A stretch of 64,000 nt of DNA from Promicromonospora iranensis (GCF_028994805.1 NZ_JAJQQP010000001.1:413464-477463); one strand, 5' to 3'. Positions 46,507 through 55,533 are shown, counted from the first letter of the stretch. The notes: generated from the letters alone by a model not told the origin. A program made the numbers and translations.

Positions 46507-47886
46507 ATGCTGGGCACCCCCCGTCCCACGAGCGACGTCCCTACCGACCCGCACGCCCCCGGTCCGTTCGACCGCGCGCGGCCCCGCGTGTTCGTCGCTG
46601 TCGCCACCGTTCTCGCCACCAACCTGGGCTCGATCGGTGCCGCGCACGGTCAGACCTGGGCTGCGGAACCCGGCCTCGTCGGGTTCCTCCTCCTGCTGGT
46701 CTCGCCCGCGGCGCTGCTCTTTCTCCTGCCGCTACGGCCGGCGCTCGCCACAGTGCTCTCGGTCGCGGCGACCGTCACGTTCCTGCTGCTCGGGTTCCCG
46801 TGGGGACCGGTGTTCCTCGGCCCGCTCGCCGTGCTCGCCGCAGTCATGCTCAGCGGCGAGATGCGCAGGGCCCGGCTGATCGCGTGGTCGGGCGCCGCCC
46901 TGCTCGCCGGGGGCATCGGCGCCGCGGCCTCGCTGATCGCACCGCGCGTCGAGCAGCTGGTGGTCGAGCGGCCGCAGTGGCCGCACGACGACTGGGGGCC
47001 GGGCTCCGGCGGTCCGAGGTGGAGCGGCGGGGACAGCGCCTGGTTCCTCACCCCGTCGGCTCTGATCGCGGCGGCCGCGTGGCTCGCCGTCGTGCTGCTG
47101 ATGGCGAGCGCCGCGCGGGACCGGATCACACGACGCGTGGCAACGCGGGCCGCGGCGCAGGCGACGGCCGCGGAGCGGGAACGCACCGCCGTCGCCTCGG
47201 AACGCCTCCGTATCGCCCGCGAGCTGCACGACGTCCTCGCCCACTCCCTGTCGGCCATCAACGTCCAGGCCGGAGTGGGCCTCCACCTGCTCGAGAAGAA
47301 TCCCGGGCAGGCCCGCGAGGCGCTGACCAACATCCGTGACACCAGCAAGGACGCCCTCGCGGAGGTCCGCACGGTGCTGGGCATCGTCCGCGAGGGCGCC
47401 TCCCCACCCGCCCTGGACGCGCTGCCCGACGCCGCCGCCCCGCTCGCCCCCACCTGGGACCTCACCGGGCTCCGGGACCTGGCCGACCAGGCGCGGGCCG
47501 ACGGCCTCGACGTCACCGTCGAGCTCGCCGCCGACGTCGACGACCTGCCCGACCACGTAGCCGGCGTCGTGCACCGCGTGGTGCAGGAGTCGCTGACCAA
47601 CGTGCGCAGGCACGCGCCGTCGGCCCGCCGCGTGACCCTGCGGGTCACCCGGGGCGAGGGCGTCGAGGTCGTCGTGACCGACGACGGCGTCCCGGCGGGC
47701 GGGCCGGTCGAGCCCGGCTACGGGCTCCTCGGGATGCGCGAACGGGTCGAGGGCTCCGGCGGCACGCTCACCGCCGGCCCACGCCCGGACGGCACCGGCT
47801 GGGAGGTCCGGGCTACGCTGCCGGCGCCGAGGCAGGCGGGCACGAGGAGCGAGACAGCACCGACCGAGACCGGAGAACCCGCATGA
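46507..47886 (+). CDS. Sensor histidine kinase, HisKA_3 type
   Basis: This membrane sensor of the NarL/LuxR class has 459 residues. The N-terminal half has four to five hydrophobic segments (for example PGLVGFLLLLVSPAALLFLLP). The phosphoacceptor His is in RIARELHDVLAHSLSAI (about residue 240). The ATPase domain has VVQESLTNVRRHAPSARR and GYGLLGMRERVEGSGG. It ends overlapping its response regulator by 4 bases (ATGA), so they form a cognate pair. The signal is unknown. Its upstream region carries a degenerate repeat. Confidence 0.93.
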   Translation: MLGTPRPTSDVPTDPHAPGPFDRARPRVFVAVATVLATNLGSIGAAHGQTWAAEPGLVGFLLLLVSPAALLFLLPLRPALATVLSVAATVTFLLLGFPWGPVFLGPLAVLAAVMLSGEMRRARLIAWSGAALLAGGIGAAASLIAPRVEQLVVERPQWPHDDWGPGSGGPRWSGGDSAWFLTPSALIAAAAWLAVVLLMASAARDRITRRVATRAAAQATAAERERTAVASERLRIARELHDVLAHSLSAINVQAGVGLHLLEKNPGQAREALTNIRDTSKDALAEVRTVLGIVREGASPPALDALPDAAAPLAPTWDLTGLRDLADQARADGLDVTVELAADVDDLPDHVAGVVHRVVQESLTNVRRHAPSARRVTLRVTRGEGVEVVVTDDGVPAGGPVEPGYGLLGMRERVEGSGGTLTAGPRPDGTGWEVRATLPAPRQAGTRSETAPTETGEPA

Positions 47887-48569
47887 TCGACGTCCTGCTC
47901 GCCGATGACCAGGCCCTGGTACGCGGCGGGTTCCGCGCGCTGATCGACTCCGAGGACGACATGCGCGTCGTCGCCCAGGCCGCCACCGGCAGCGAGGCCG
48001 TGGCGCTCACTCTCGAGCACCTCCCCCAGGTGGTGCTCATGGACATCCGGATGCCGGGCCTGGACGGGCTCGAGGCGACACGGCGGATCATCGCCGAGCC
48101 CCGGGCGGCGGGCGTGCACGTGGTCGTGGTGACGACGTTCGAGCTCGACGAATACGTCACCGAGGCCATCCGCGCGGGCGCCTCCGGCTTCCTCGTCAAG
48201 GACACCGAGCCGGCGGAGCTGGTGCGGGCGGTGCGGGTGGCGGCGTCGGGCAACGCGCTCCTGTCACCCACCGTGACCCGGCGGCTGCTGGCCAAGGTGG
48301 CGGAGGCGACGCGCGCGGTCCGGCCGGTGCCCGCGCTCGCCGAGCTCACCCCGCGCGAACGTGAGGTACTCGTCGAGGTGGCGGGCGGGCTGGCGAACGA
48401 CGAGATCGCCCGCAGGCTGTACCTCTCGGAGTCGACGGTGAAGACGCACGTCTCCCGGGTGCTGATGAAGACTCGCTCGCGCGACCGCGCGCAGCTCGTG
48501 GTGCTCGCGTACGAGGCGGGCCTCGTCCGCCCCGGCTGGGCCGGAGGCGCAGCGCAGGGTGGGGGCTGA
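47883..48569 (+). CDS. LuxR-family response regulator
   Basis: This DNA-binding partner of the kinase has 228 residues. The receiver domain has VLLADDQALVRGGFRALI, the phosphorylated Asp in VVLMDIRMPGLDGLEATR, Thr in VTTFELDEYV and Lys in FLVKDTEPAELV. The C-terminal LuxR HTH is LTPREREVLVEVAGGLANDE with STVKTHVSRVLMKTRSRDRA. The last codons (GWAGGAAQGGG) fall in a 31-base sequence that recurs 88 bases further on. Confidence 0.96.
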   Translation: MIDVLLADDQALVRGGFRALIDSEDDMRVVAQAATGSEAVALTLEHLPQVVLMDIRMPGLDGLEATRRIIAEPRAAGVHVVVVTTFELDEYVTEAIRAGASGFLVKDTEPAELVRAVRVAASGNALLSPTVTRRLLAKVAEATRAVRPVPALAELTPREREVLVEVAGGLANDEIARRLYLSESTVKTHVSRVLMKTRSRDRAQLVVLAYEAGLVRPGWAGGAAQGGG

Positions 48570-48654
48570 GGAACGAGGCACCCGCCCGGAGCGGAACCGC
48601 AGGCCCAGCCGGAACAAGCAGAACTGGGCCGGAGGTGCAGCGCAGGGTGGGGGC
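48536..48654. repeat. 31-base direct repeat at end of response regulator gene
   Basis: A CTGGGCCGGAGG start and GGGTGGGGGC end define copies 48536-48566 and 48624-48654, one mismatch in 31, offset 88. The first copy encodes the final codons of the response regulator, and the second is intergenic. Between them GGCCCAG (48602-48608) pairs with CTGGGCC (48624-48630), a possible terminator. Confidence 0.8.
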
Positions 48655-48791
48655 CGCTGACACCGCACCGCGACGGGCGGCACCACGGGTGTAGGGGAGC
48701 AGGTACGCGGGGGTGACGACCCCGGCGTCGGACGGCGACAGCCTGGTGCCGTAGCCGGAACGACCGGCCGAACCGAATGCTGGAGGTCGAC

Positions 48792-49196
48792 ATGCTCACC
48801 GCGACGACGGAGGTCCTCGCCGACGGGCCGCACTACGGCTGGGGCGGACCCGGCCCGTTCTTCTTCATCTTGCCCCTGCTCTGGTTCCTGCTGTTCCTCA
48901 CGGTGATCATCCTGATCGCGCGGCGAGCCCGGCGTGGGCCGCGTGCCGGCTGGGGCGGTCCCTGGGCGGCGCACTCCGCCGCCGGCACCGACCCGGTGAC
49001 GCTGCTGGGCACCCGCTTCGCCCGCGGGGAGATCGACGAGGCCGAGTACCGTTCGCGCCTCACCGTGCTCCGCTCGGCGGACCCGTACCCGACCGCTCAC
49101 CCGGCCGCCGGTACGAGCACCGGCCCGACGGCGACCGACGCTCCGCCCGCCGCCACGACGTCGCAGGACCAGCCGCCGGCCGACGGCGACCGCTGA
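48792..49196 (+). CDS. Small membrane protein with SHOCT domain
   Basis: This 134-residue protein has one transmembrane segment (FFFILPLLWFLLFLTVIILIA, about residues 24-44) and a basic stretch ARRARRGPR. The SHOCT motif follows (DPVTLLGTRFARGEIDEAEYRSRL, about residues 68-91), then a Thr/Pro-rich tail. SHOCT domains are thought to mediate oligomerisation or regulate envelope proteins. The ATG at 48792 is chosen because GGAGG precedes it by 5 bases, with an earlier in-frame ATG at 48777 lacking that. It lies next to the two-component pair, with a role in envelope stress possible. Confidence 0.85.
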   Translation: MLTATTEVLADGPHYGWGGPGPFFFILPLLWFLLFLTVIILIARRARRGPRAGWGGPWAAHSAAGTDPVTLLGTRFARGEIDEAEYRSRLTVLRSADPYPTAHPAAGTSTGPTATDAPPAATTSQDQPPADGDR

Positions 49197-49246
49197 CGGC
49201 CGCTGACGGTCACCGCTCGGCTCCTGGTGCAGCCGTCGGAGCAGGC

Positions 49247-49288
49247 CCCGGACGCCCCGGTCACCTCGGTGACCGGGGCGTCCGGGGC
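49247..49288 (+). terminator. Perfect 19-bp terminator hairpin
   Basis: CCCCGGACGCCCCGGTCAC (49247-49265), a 4-base loop, and the exact complement (49270-49288) end the SHOCT transcript. Confidence 0.9.
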
Positions 49289-49435
49289 ACGCCCGGCCGA
49301 TCCGGGCGGTACGAGGCTCGGAGCCTTCTCGTCGTACGGCAACGATTGGTCTTCTGTTGCGGCCGGGACGCTAGACTCGCGGTCGAGTGCGACCGAACGC
49401 ACTTTTCTGACCCGATGACGTGAGGGAAGTAGATC

Positions 49436-49903
49436 GTGAGCACCAGCAAGAACTGGGTGACCGCCGCACTGGTCTCCTGCGCACTCCTGCTGTCCGGATG
49501 CGCGGCCCTCGAGGACATGGCCAGCGACTTCACGCCTTCGGGCGAGGAGGTGGCGCAGAGCGCCCCGTCGCCCGTCGTCGAGGCTCCCGTCAGCACGGGC
49601 GAGTACGACCTGGTCGAGTCCTGCAACGCCTTCTTCTCCACCCGGCTGGTCTCGGACATCACCGATGTCGCCCCGGCCGTCGCGGCCCCGCTCGACGAGG
49701 AGCGGACCGGCGCCTTCAGCACCATCAGCAAGTCCCTCGGCCTGCTGATCGGTAAGGCCGACGAGGTGAGCATCGCCCACCTCGAGGCGGTCCGCGCGCC
49801 GTTCGACCAGGCCCTCGACGGCTCCATCGCCCGCCCGAAGGCGGTCACCGCGGCCGTCAAGTCCTACAAGGCCGCCTGCACCGAGGCCGGCTTCACGGGC
49901 TGA
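49436..49903 (+). CDS. Hypothetical lipoprotein
   Basis: The 155-residue precursor has lipobox LLLSGC (Cys about residue 22). The mature part reads AALEDMASDFTPSGEEVAQS, then VESCNAFFSTRLVSDITDVAP and a C-terminal helical region ending SYKAACTEAGFTG. The two mature Cys beyond the lipobox (VESCNAFF, KAACTEA) may form a disulfide. I do not recognise the family. The GTG at 49436 has GAGGGAAG upstream. It is flanked by terminators on both sides, so it is monocistronic. Confidence 0.7.
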   Translation: MSTSKNWVTAALVSCALLLSGCAALEDMASDFTPSGEEVAQSAPSPVVEAPVSTGEYDLVESCNAFFSTRLVSDITDVAPAVAAPLDEERTGAFSTISKSLGLLIGKADEVSIAHLEAVRAPFDQALDGSIARPKAVTAAVKSYKAACTEAGFTG

Positions 49904-49912
49904 TCCGGCGAT

Positions 49913-49952
49913 CCCCGGTCGAGCTGGTCGGATCTGGACGAGCCGACCGGGG
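49913..49952. terminator. Hairpin between convergent lipoprotein and PBP genes
   Basis: CCCCGGTCG (49913-49921) and complement CGACCGGGG (49944-49952) form a 9-bp stem. It lies 10 bases past the lipoprotein stop and 10 bases short of the PBP stop. Confidence 0.65.
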
Positions 49953-49961
49953 ACCGGCCGG

Positions 49962-52046
49962 CTACCTGCCCGTGAGGAACTCGTGCATCACCGGGCCGGC
50001 CGTGGTCGAGCCCAGCTCCCCCTCCTCGATGAACACGACCGCCGCGAGGTCGTCCGTGATCGCGAGCATCCAGACGTGGGCCTTGTTCCCGTCCCCGAAC
50101 TGAGCGGTGCCCGTCTTCGCGCCGGCGATCCCGGGCACGTCCTGCAGCGCGGTCGCCGAGCCCTCCTGCACCACGCCGTTCATCAGGCTGCGCAGCGTGG
50201 CCGCCTCGTCAGCCGTCAGGTCGCCCGCCGGCGCCTCGTCGGCGGCCTCCTCGCCGGTCGGCTCCACCAGCCACGGTGACACCGTGTGACCTGCGGAGAC
50301 GCTCGCCGCGACGGTCGCCATCGCGAGCGGCGTGGCCAGCACCTGACCCTGGCCGATCATCGACGCGGCGTGCTCGGTGCCCTCCGCCTCCGTCGGGACG
50401 TCGCCCATCGCGGCCGCCGCACCGAAGGCCGTGGCGTCGACGCCCAGGCCGAGCGACGCGGCGGCGTCGTGCAGCTGCTGCTGCGAGATCTCCTGGTGCT
50501 GCGAGATGAAGCCCGTGTTGCACGAGTTGGCGAACACCGTCCGGAACGGCACGGCGTCACCCATCGCGGACTCGGGGTACCCGGGCACGTTCTGGAACTG
50601 GCGGCCCTCGACGTTGATGGTCGCCGTGCAGGGCAGCGGGGTCTCCGGCGTGATGCCCGAGCGAAGCATCGCGAGGGACGTCGCGATCTTGAACGTGGAC
50701 CCCGGCGGGTACTGCCCCAGCGTCGCGGTGCTGTACCCCTCGGAGCCCGGGCCCGACGCCGCCGCGACCACCTCACCGGTCGACGGCTTGATCGCGACGA
50801 TGGCGCTCGCCAGGTTGTCGAGGTCGGCCAGCGCTGCCTCGGCCCGGAGCTGCGTCTCCGGGTCGAGAGTGATCGCCACCGGCTCGCCGTCCTTCTTCTC
50901 GATGGTGAACGCCTCGCGGTCCTCACCGCCCTCGGTGGGCTTGATGGTCACGGCCAGGCCCGGCACCCCGCGGAGCTGCTCGTCGTGGGCGGCCTGCAGG
51001 CCGGAGAGCCCGACCATGTCGCCGGGCTTGATGGTGCCCTCCGACTCCTCGACGATCTCCGCGGTGGCCTCACCCACCGACCCGAGGAGGGGCCGCGCGA
51101 AGTCGCGGTCCCTCGCGAGCGGCAGCTCGTCGGGGATCCCGACGACGCCGTCGATCGCCATGGCGGCCTGGAAGTCGTACTCGGGGTCGTTGTCGCGGAT
51201 CGTGATGACCTCGACGAACGCCTTCTCCCCGGCCGAGTCGACCTGCGCGGCGATGTCGTCGGTGGTCGCCCTGTCGAACTCCAGCACGTTCCCGAGCTTC
51301 TCGGCAGCGGTGTCCCAGCCCGGACGGGTCTTGTCGATGCCCACGTGGTGCACGGGCGTGAGGCCCACGAGCGTCTCGCCCGTGGTCGTGACGATCTCGC
51401 CACGCGCCGGTTCGGTGCGCTCGACAGCGAGCCGCTCACCCGGCTCCAGGCCCGGTACCATCACGCCGGTGTTCCAGGCGGCCTCCCACTCCCCGGCCTC
51501 ACCGTCCGTCGCACCGGGATAGGTCAGCTGGGCGACGGTCTCGTACTCCCAGGCGGCCGTCGTCGCGACGGGCCACGTCCAGGCGAGTGTCGCGGTGGCC
51601 GTCGCGGTACCGCCGTCACCTTCCTGGACCGGCGTGACGCTCTTGACCGCCACGGTCCCGGAGTCCTCGCCGACGGCGGTCAGGAGCTGCTCGAACACCT
51701 GGGCGTACTGCTCGTCCGGCGACGCCGACGTGTCCATCGCGAGCGGGAAGTCAGCGGGCGTGCCCTCCTGGAGCGCTGCCGCGAGCTCCTCGGCGGCGGG
51801 TTCGGGGTCGGGGATCGGCGGTTCCCGGAACAGGAACCACAGGCCGAACCCGACCGCCAGCAGCAGGACGACGACGGTGCCGATGATCAGCGCCAGCCTG
51901 CCCGTGCGCCGGGGCGCCGGCGCGGTGGGCGGTGGGCCGGCTGCCGGCGGCACCTGCGCGTACCCGACCTCTGCATACCCACCTGGCGGAGGCGGGACCG
52001 GCGCATGACCATCCGCAGGTCCATGGGGTGAAGAGTGTCCGCTCAT
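49962..52046 (-). CDS. Penicillin-binding protein, transpeptidase with NTF2-like domain
   Basis: This cell-wall transpeptidase of the Rv2864c/PbpLipo type has 694 residues. A proline-rich cytosolic N-terminus is followed by one transmembrane segment (LALIIGTVVVLLLAVGFGLWF). An NTF2-like (MecA_N) domain and a PBP dimer domain precede the transpeptidase domain. The transpeptidase motifs are intact: SxxK as STFK in YPPGSTFKIATSL, SxN as SCN in VFANSCNTGF, and KTG in AGAKTGTAQFG. Signal peptide processing is absent, so it is type II-anchored. The ATG at 52046 gives MSGHSSPHGPADG. Confidence 0.93.
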   Translation of the reverse strand: MSGHSSPHGPADGHAPVPPPPGGYAEVGYAQVPPAAGPPPTAPAPRRTGRLALIIGTVVVLLLAVGFGLWFLFREPPIPDPEPAAEELAAALQEGTPADFPLAMDTSASPDEQYAQVFEQLLTAVGEDSGTVAVKSVTPVQEGDGGTATATATLAWTWPVATTAAWEYETVAQLTYPGATDGEAGEWEAAWNTGVMVPGLEPGERLAVERTEPARGEIVTTTGETLVGLTPVHHVGIDKTRPGWDTAAEKLGNVLEFDRATTDDIAAQVDSAGEKAFVEVITIRDNDPEYDFQAAMAIDGVVGIPDELPLARDRDFARPLLGSVGEATAEIVEESEGTIKPGDMVGLSGLQAAHDEQLRGVPGLAVTIKPTEGGEDREAFTIEKKDGEPVAITLDPETQLRAEAALADLDNLASAIVAIKPSTGEVVAAASGPGSEGYSTATLGQYPPGSTFKIATSLAMLRSGITPETPLPCTATINVEGRQFQNVPGYPESAMGDAVPFRTVFANSCNTGFISQHQEISQQQLHDAAASLGLGVDATAFGAAAAMGDVPTEAEGTEHAASMIGQGQVLATPLAMATVAASVSAGHTVSPWLVEPTGEEAADEAPAGDLTADEAATLRSLMNGVVQEGSATALQDVPGIAGAKTGTAQFGDGNKAHVWMLAITDDLAAVVFIEEGELGSTTAGPVMHEFLTGR

Positions 52047-52123
52047 GCCCTGGAGCCTAAGGGCCCGGCCATGATCGGCACGTGTTATCTCCTGGGTGAA
52101 ATGGGGTGGGTCCTGGTGAAAGT

Positions 52124-52163
52124 GGGCGGGGCCGCCGAACCCCCTGGATCTGCGGCCCCGCCC
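52124..52163 (-). terminator. Terminator after small ORF
   Basis: GGGCGGGGCCGC (52124-52135) and complement (52152-52163) form a 12-bp stem, seven bases downstream of the stop of the 61-residue gene at 52171. Confidence 0.8.
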
Positions 52164-52170
52164 GGGGACG

Positions 52171-52356
52171 TCACGCGTCCGGGAACCGCCAGCGGTCACG
52201 GGGGCGCGTGGCGAGCTTGAGGTACGAGATCGCCGGCACCGCACGACCGGCGGCACGAAGCCTGTGCTCGCGCCGGTTGAGCAGCTCCATGCGCCGCAGG
52301 TCACGCTCGCTCGCGGCGACATCGGTGCCCGTGAGCGCTGCTGTGCTGGTCGTCAT
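52171..52356 (-). CDS. Small hypothetical protein, 61 residues
   Basis: The protein reads MTTSTAALTGTDVAASERDL and continues in a basic pattern (RRMELLNRREHRLRAAGRAV) to RDRWRFPDA. I do not recognise a family. It has a GGGG-type ribosome site before ATG 52356 and its own terminator directly after, which supports it as a real gene. It sits between the PBP and sigma-factor genes. Confidence 0.5.
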   Translation of the reverse strand: MTTSTAALTGTDVAASERDLRRMELLNRREHRLRAAGRAVPAISYLKLATRPRDRWRFPDA

Positions 52357-52476
52357 GGTCGATCCCCGTTCCTTGGCCCCTCGCGGTAGGCGCCCTCAGT
52401 CGGACAGGACGCACCAGGAGCTCGTTTCGTTGGTAGGGAGGCCCTGACCCGAGATTTGTGACCGCGGCGACAGAGT

Positions 52477-53736
52477 TCACCCGGCCACGGCGGCCGCCCG
52501 GTCGGCCAGAAAGACCCGCAAGGCGGGGTCGGTGGTGAGCGAACGCGCCTTGGCGTAGGCGACGCGGGCGGCGGCCGCCGCACCGGACTCCGCCAGCAGG
52601 TGGGCCCGCGTGGCCCACCACGGCTGGAACCTGCCCGACGCCGGGTCCGACGCCGCGACCTCGTCCAGCTCGGCGAGCCCGGCCTCCGGACCGTCGACCC
52701 TGCCGAGGACCGCTGCGAGCGCCACCCGTCCCCCGAGCATCGGAGCAACGTGGAGCAGCGCCCGGTGCAGGGTGAGCAGCGCCGGCCAGTCGGTCCGTCC
52801 GGTGCGGGCCCGCGCGCAGTGCGCGGACTGGACGGCGGCCTCGAGCCGGAACCGGCCGGGTGGTCCGGCGGGCGCAGGACCGGAGCCGGCGAGCGCGCGC
52901 CGGAGCAGTGCCTCCCCGCGCTCGATCAGACCGGCGTCCCAGCGGGCGACGTCCTGCTCGTCGAGGGGCACGAACGCGCCGTCGGCCTCACGGGCGTCGG
53001 CGCGGGCGACGGAGAAGCAGAGCAGCGCGGCCAGGCCGAGCACCTCGGGCTCGGGTAGCAGGTGCGCGAGCAGCAGGGCGAGGGTGAGTGCGTCGCCGGT
53101 GAGCGAGCCGCGCACCTCCGGCGCGGCTCCGCGCCAGTCGATCGCGTACGCGCCGTACACCGCCTCCAGTACCGGCGACAGCCGCGCGGGCACCTCGTCG
53201 CGGGCGGGGACGCGGAACGGGATGCGCGCGTCACGGATGCGGCGCTTGGCCCGGACCAGCCGCTGCGCCATCGTGGGCGCCGGCACGGCGAACGCCGCCG
53301 CGATGTCCCGTGCCTCGACGCCCAGCACCGTCTGCAGCATGAGCGGTGTACGGATGCCTGCCTCGACCGCGGGGTGGGCGCAGACGAACATGAGCTCCAG
53401 GCGGTGGTCGCCGATCTGGCCCGGGTCGGGGTCCTCGGGTGGGACCCCGGGCTCGGGTCCGGTGTCGGTCCCGGCCGCGGTGCGGTGGGCGGCTGAGCGG
53501 TACAGGTCCCGCATCCGGTTGCGGGCCACGGTCAGGAGCCAGCCGTCCGGGTTGTGCGGCACCCCGTCCTCGGGCCAGTGCCGCAGGGCGCGCTCGAACG
53601 CGTCCGCGAGGGCGTCCTCGGCCCGCTGGATGTCGCCGTCGCGGGCCGCGAGCAGGGCGAGCAGGCGGCCGTACGACGTGCGGGCCGCCGCTTCCGCGGC
53701 GGCCCGCACGTCCGGGTGCCCGGTCAGCGCGTCCAC
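52477..53736 (-). CDS. SigK/YCII-associated RNA polymerase sigma factor with DUF6596
   Basis: This ECF-like sigma factor has 419 residues. Region 2 spans about residues 15-80 (QRAEDALADAFERALRHWPEDG, then PDGWLLTVARNRMRDLYR). Region 4 is about residues 130-190 (LGVEARDIAAAFAVPAPTMAQRLVRAKRRIRDA). The large C-terminal helical DUF6596 domain runs to the end and is typical of this group, where a YCII-domain gene lies next door. The GTG at 53736 overlaps the end of that gene by 13 bases. No separate anti-sigma gene is seen. Confidence 0.9.
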   Translation of the reverse strand: MDALTGHPDVRAAAEAAARTSYGRLLALLAARDGDIQRAEDALADAFERALRHWPEDGVPHNPDGWLLTVARNRMRDLYRSAAHRTAAGTDTGPEPGVPPEDPDPGQIGDHRLELMFVCAHPAVEAGIRTPLMLQTVLGVEARDIAAAFAVPAPTMAQRLVRAKRRIRDARIPFRVPARDEVPARLSPVLEAVYGAYAIDWRGAAPEVRGSLTGDALTLALLLAHLLPEPEVLGLAALLCFSVARADAREADGAFVPLDEQDVARWDAGLIERGEALLRRALAGSGPAPAGPPGRFRLEAAVQSAHCARARTGRTDWPALLTLHRALLHVAPMLGGRVALAAVLGRVDGPEAGLAELDEVAASDPASGRFQPWWATRAHLLAESGAAAAARVAYAKARSLTTDPALRVFLADRAAAVAG

Positions 53737-54092
53737 GCGCCGTTCTCGAAGCGAGTGGCCGACGGGCGCACCTCCACGGTGCCCCACTGGACCGACGGCG
53801 CCTTCTGCGCCCAGGCCAGCGCGGCGTCGAGGTCAGGCACGTCGACGACGAACGTGCCGCCCAGCTGCTCCTTCGTGTCGGCGAACGGGCCGTCCTGGAT
53901 CCGCAGCTCACCGTCGCGCACGGCGACGGTCGTGCTGGACGACGACGGCTGCAGCACCTCGGCCGAGACGAGCACCCCTGCCTGGTCGAGCGCCGTGGCG
54001 TAGGCGTGGAAGGCACGCTGGCCCTCCTCCTGGCCGGCGCCGAGCTCGTCGGCCGTCATCTCCGGGTAGTGCAGCAGGAACGTGTAGCGCAT
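53724..54092 (-). CDS. YCII-domain protein (YciI-like)
   Basis: This 122-residue YCII-domain protein is the usual partner of DUF6596 sigma factors. It begins MRYTFLLHYPEMTADELGAG, with TALDQAGVLVSAEVLQP, and ends in GPFADTKEQLGGTFVVDVPDLDAALAWAQKAP, which is the DGPFxExKE pattern. It may bind or modify a small molecule that controls the sigma factor; the role is unproven. The ATG at 54092 has GGAGGACAGAACC before it. Confidence 0.93.
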   Translation of the reverse strand: MRYTFLLHYPEMTADELGAGQEEGQRAFHAYATALDQAGVLVSAEVLQPSSSSTTVAVRDGELRIQDGPFADTKEQLGGTFVVDVPDLDAALAWAQKAPSVQWGTVEVRPSATRFENGAWTR

Positions 54093-54198
54093 GGTTCTGT
54101 CCTCCGGTCGATGTCTGTCTGACACCGGGGTGACGATCTCGCGGGCACCCGATCGACAGGTTCGGGAAACTCGCCGGAGACGGCGCGGGGACATGACT

Positions 54199-54233
54199 CG
54201 GGCCGGGGCGACCCCCTGGTACGCCCCGGCCCG
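54199..54233 (-). terminator. Terminator hairpin before YCII gene region
   Basis: CGGGCCGGGGCG (54199-54210), an 11-base loop, and complement (54222-54233), 12 bp perfect. It terminates the gene at 54256 (minus strand). Confidence 0.8.
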
Positions 54234-54255
54234 TTCCCCCTGTTCAGCCTGTTCG

Positions 54256-54960
54256 TCAGGCGGTCGGTGCCGCCTTCACCACCGGACCCCAGGCCAGCGG
54301 GTCGAGCGAGCGGGCGTCGTCGTCCGCGTTGCCGGCCCAGCGGCGCGCATCGTCGATCGTGGCGGCGAGCAGGTCGCGCAGCCGAGCGTCGACGTCGGGC
54401 ACGAAGGCCTCCGAGATGCCCTGCACCGCGGTGGAGACCACGCTCGGTGCGGCGTCACGGACGAACCGCTTGGGCCGCACGCTCGTGCCGGCGCAGAAGC
54501 GCTCCGCCCAGGCTGCCGTCTTCGGCACGGCCGCGAGCGCGTCCTTGCTCTCCGGTGCCAGCGTGCCGGAGGGCCGGTCCTCCAGGACGTCGAGCATGCG
54601 CTCGGAGCCGAGGATCGCCACGGCCAGCGTCTGCTGCCGGTCGGCGGGCGAGACGGGCAGCGCCGTCTGCGCGGCACGCAGCGCGATGCGCACGTCCCAG
54701 CGCGGGTCGGTGCTGGTCAGGCCGATGACCGACGGGATGAGCGGAGCGAGCTGCGGACGGGCGTGGTCCGCCGTGAGGTCGTTCACCGCACGGGCCAGCA
54801 TGGCGATCAGCGGGTGTGTGCAGGCGGGGTGGTCGCTCCACTTCTCGCCTGCGAGAAAGGATGCGAGCTCCATGAAGCACGCGCCCTTCTTGGGGTTGCG
54901 GTGCTTTCCTCGACCCAGCATGGGCAAGATGTCGTACGTTCCAGCTTCGGTTCCGGTCAC
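54256..54960 (-). CDS. Conserved actinobacterial hypothetical protein
   Basis: The 234-residue protein opens with DILPMLGRGKHRNPKKGACFMEL, a run I recognise from conserved actinobacterial hypothetical proteins with no assigned function. Then there is SDHPACTHPLIAMLARAVND. Two Cys and two or three His in this opening could bind a metal. It continues as helical, low-motif sequence. The start is GTG at 54960. It is monocistronic, with a terminator downstream. Confidence 0.7.
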   Translation of the reverse strand: MTGTEAGTYDILPMLGRGKHRNPKKGACFMELASFLAGEKWSDHPACTHPLIAMLARAVNDLTADHARPQLAPLIPSVIGLTSTDPRWDVRIALRAAQTALPVSPADRQQTLAVAILGSERMLDVLEDRPSGTLAPESKDALAAVPKTAAWAERFCAGTSVRPKRFVRDAAPSVVSTAVQGISEAFVPDVDARLRDLLAATIDDARRWAGNADDDARSLDPLAWGPVVKAAPTA

Positions 54961-55278
54961 GATTCCACCCCCGAATTGGGTTCGCTACTTGCTCCAGTGT
55001 GCGTCCGGTGTGACGTAGATCGCAATAGAGAGCCTGTGAACCCACTGAATCCAGTGCGTCGCAGGGTCCCGCCCGGAGTCCTGAGCTGCTTCGGCGTTGT
55101 GCCTCCGGCCACCTCAGGGGTACCTCAGACGGCATCAGGGCTACCTCAGACGCGTGTCTGAGGTAGCCCGCCCGCCAGGACTGCCCGACCGCCCGATCCG
55201 GCGGGCCCGGCCTCAGGACGAGTGTCTTCCTCATCAGCCGGACGGGCGCACGGCCCGCCGGGGACATCCGGAGGAATC
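54961..55278. other. 318-base intergenic region with direct repeats and a hairpin
   Basis: It holds divergent promoters. Near the middle are copies of a TACCTCAGACG unit (55121-55131 and 55142-55152), spaced 21 bases. The second lies in a perfect 14-bp hairpin GGGCTACCTCAGAC, loop GCGT, complement (55138-55169). The plan matches other hairpins here: a partial direct copy and then the inverted pair. I see no gene in it. Confidence 0.7.
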
Positions 55279-55533
55279 ATGTCGCTGTGGGGACCCGCCG
55301 TCGAGGCGGAGATCGAGTACCGGCAGGCCGAGGCCAGGAAGGCCTGGGGCGGCCGAGGAACGAGCGGTGCGGACCGTGCCGGCCGGGCGGAGCGCCGGGC
55401 CGCGCGCCGGGCGGAGCGCACGGTCGAGCGTCGCTCGGAACGCCAGGTGCGCGCCGACCGTGCCGAGCAGATCAGGGAGGGCATAGCGGGCATGCGCCCG
55501 GCGTCCACCGGACGTCGCGGCCTGTTCGCGTGA
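55279..55533 (+). CDS. Small Arg-rich hypothetical protein
   Basis: The 84-residue protein starts MSLWGPAVEAEIEYRQAEA and then becomes basic (RAERRAARRAERTVERRSER). It is probably a charged coiled coil. I recognise no family. GGAGGAATC gives a textbook ribosome site 3 bases before the ATG. It lies 66 bases upstream of the LuxR regulator on the same strand and may share its transcript. Confidence 0.65.
   Translation: MSLWGPAVEAEIEYRQAEARKAWGGRGTSGADRAGRAERRAARRAERTVERRSERQVRADRAEQIREGIAGMRPASTGRRGLFA

Noticed and set aside
54961-55170. A small gene in the intergenic region with TACCTCAGACG repeats
   Set aside because: Frames there are short and read through the hairpin; no ribosome site or conserved start.
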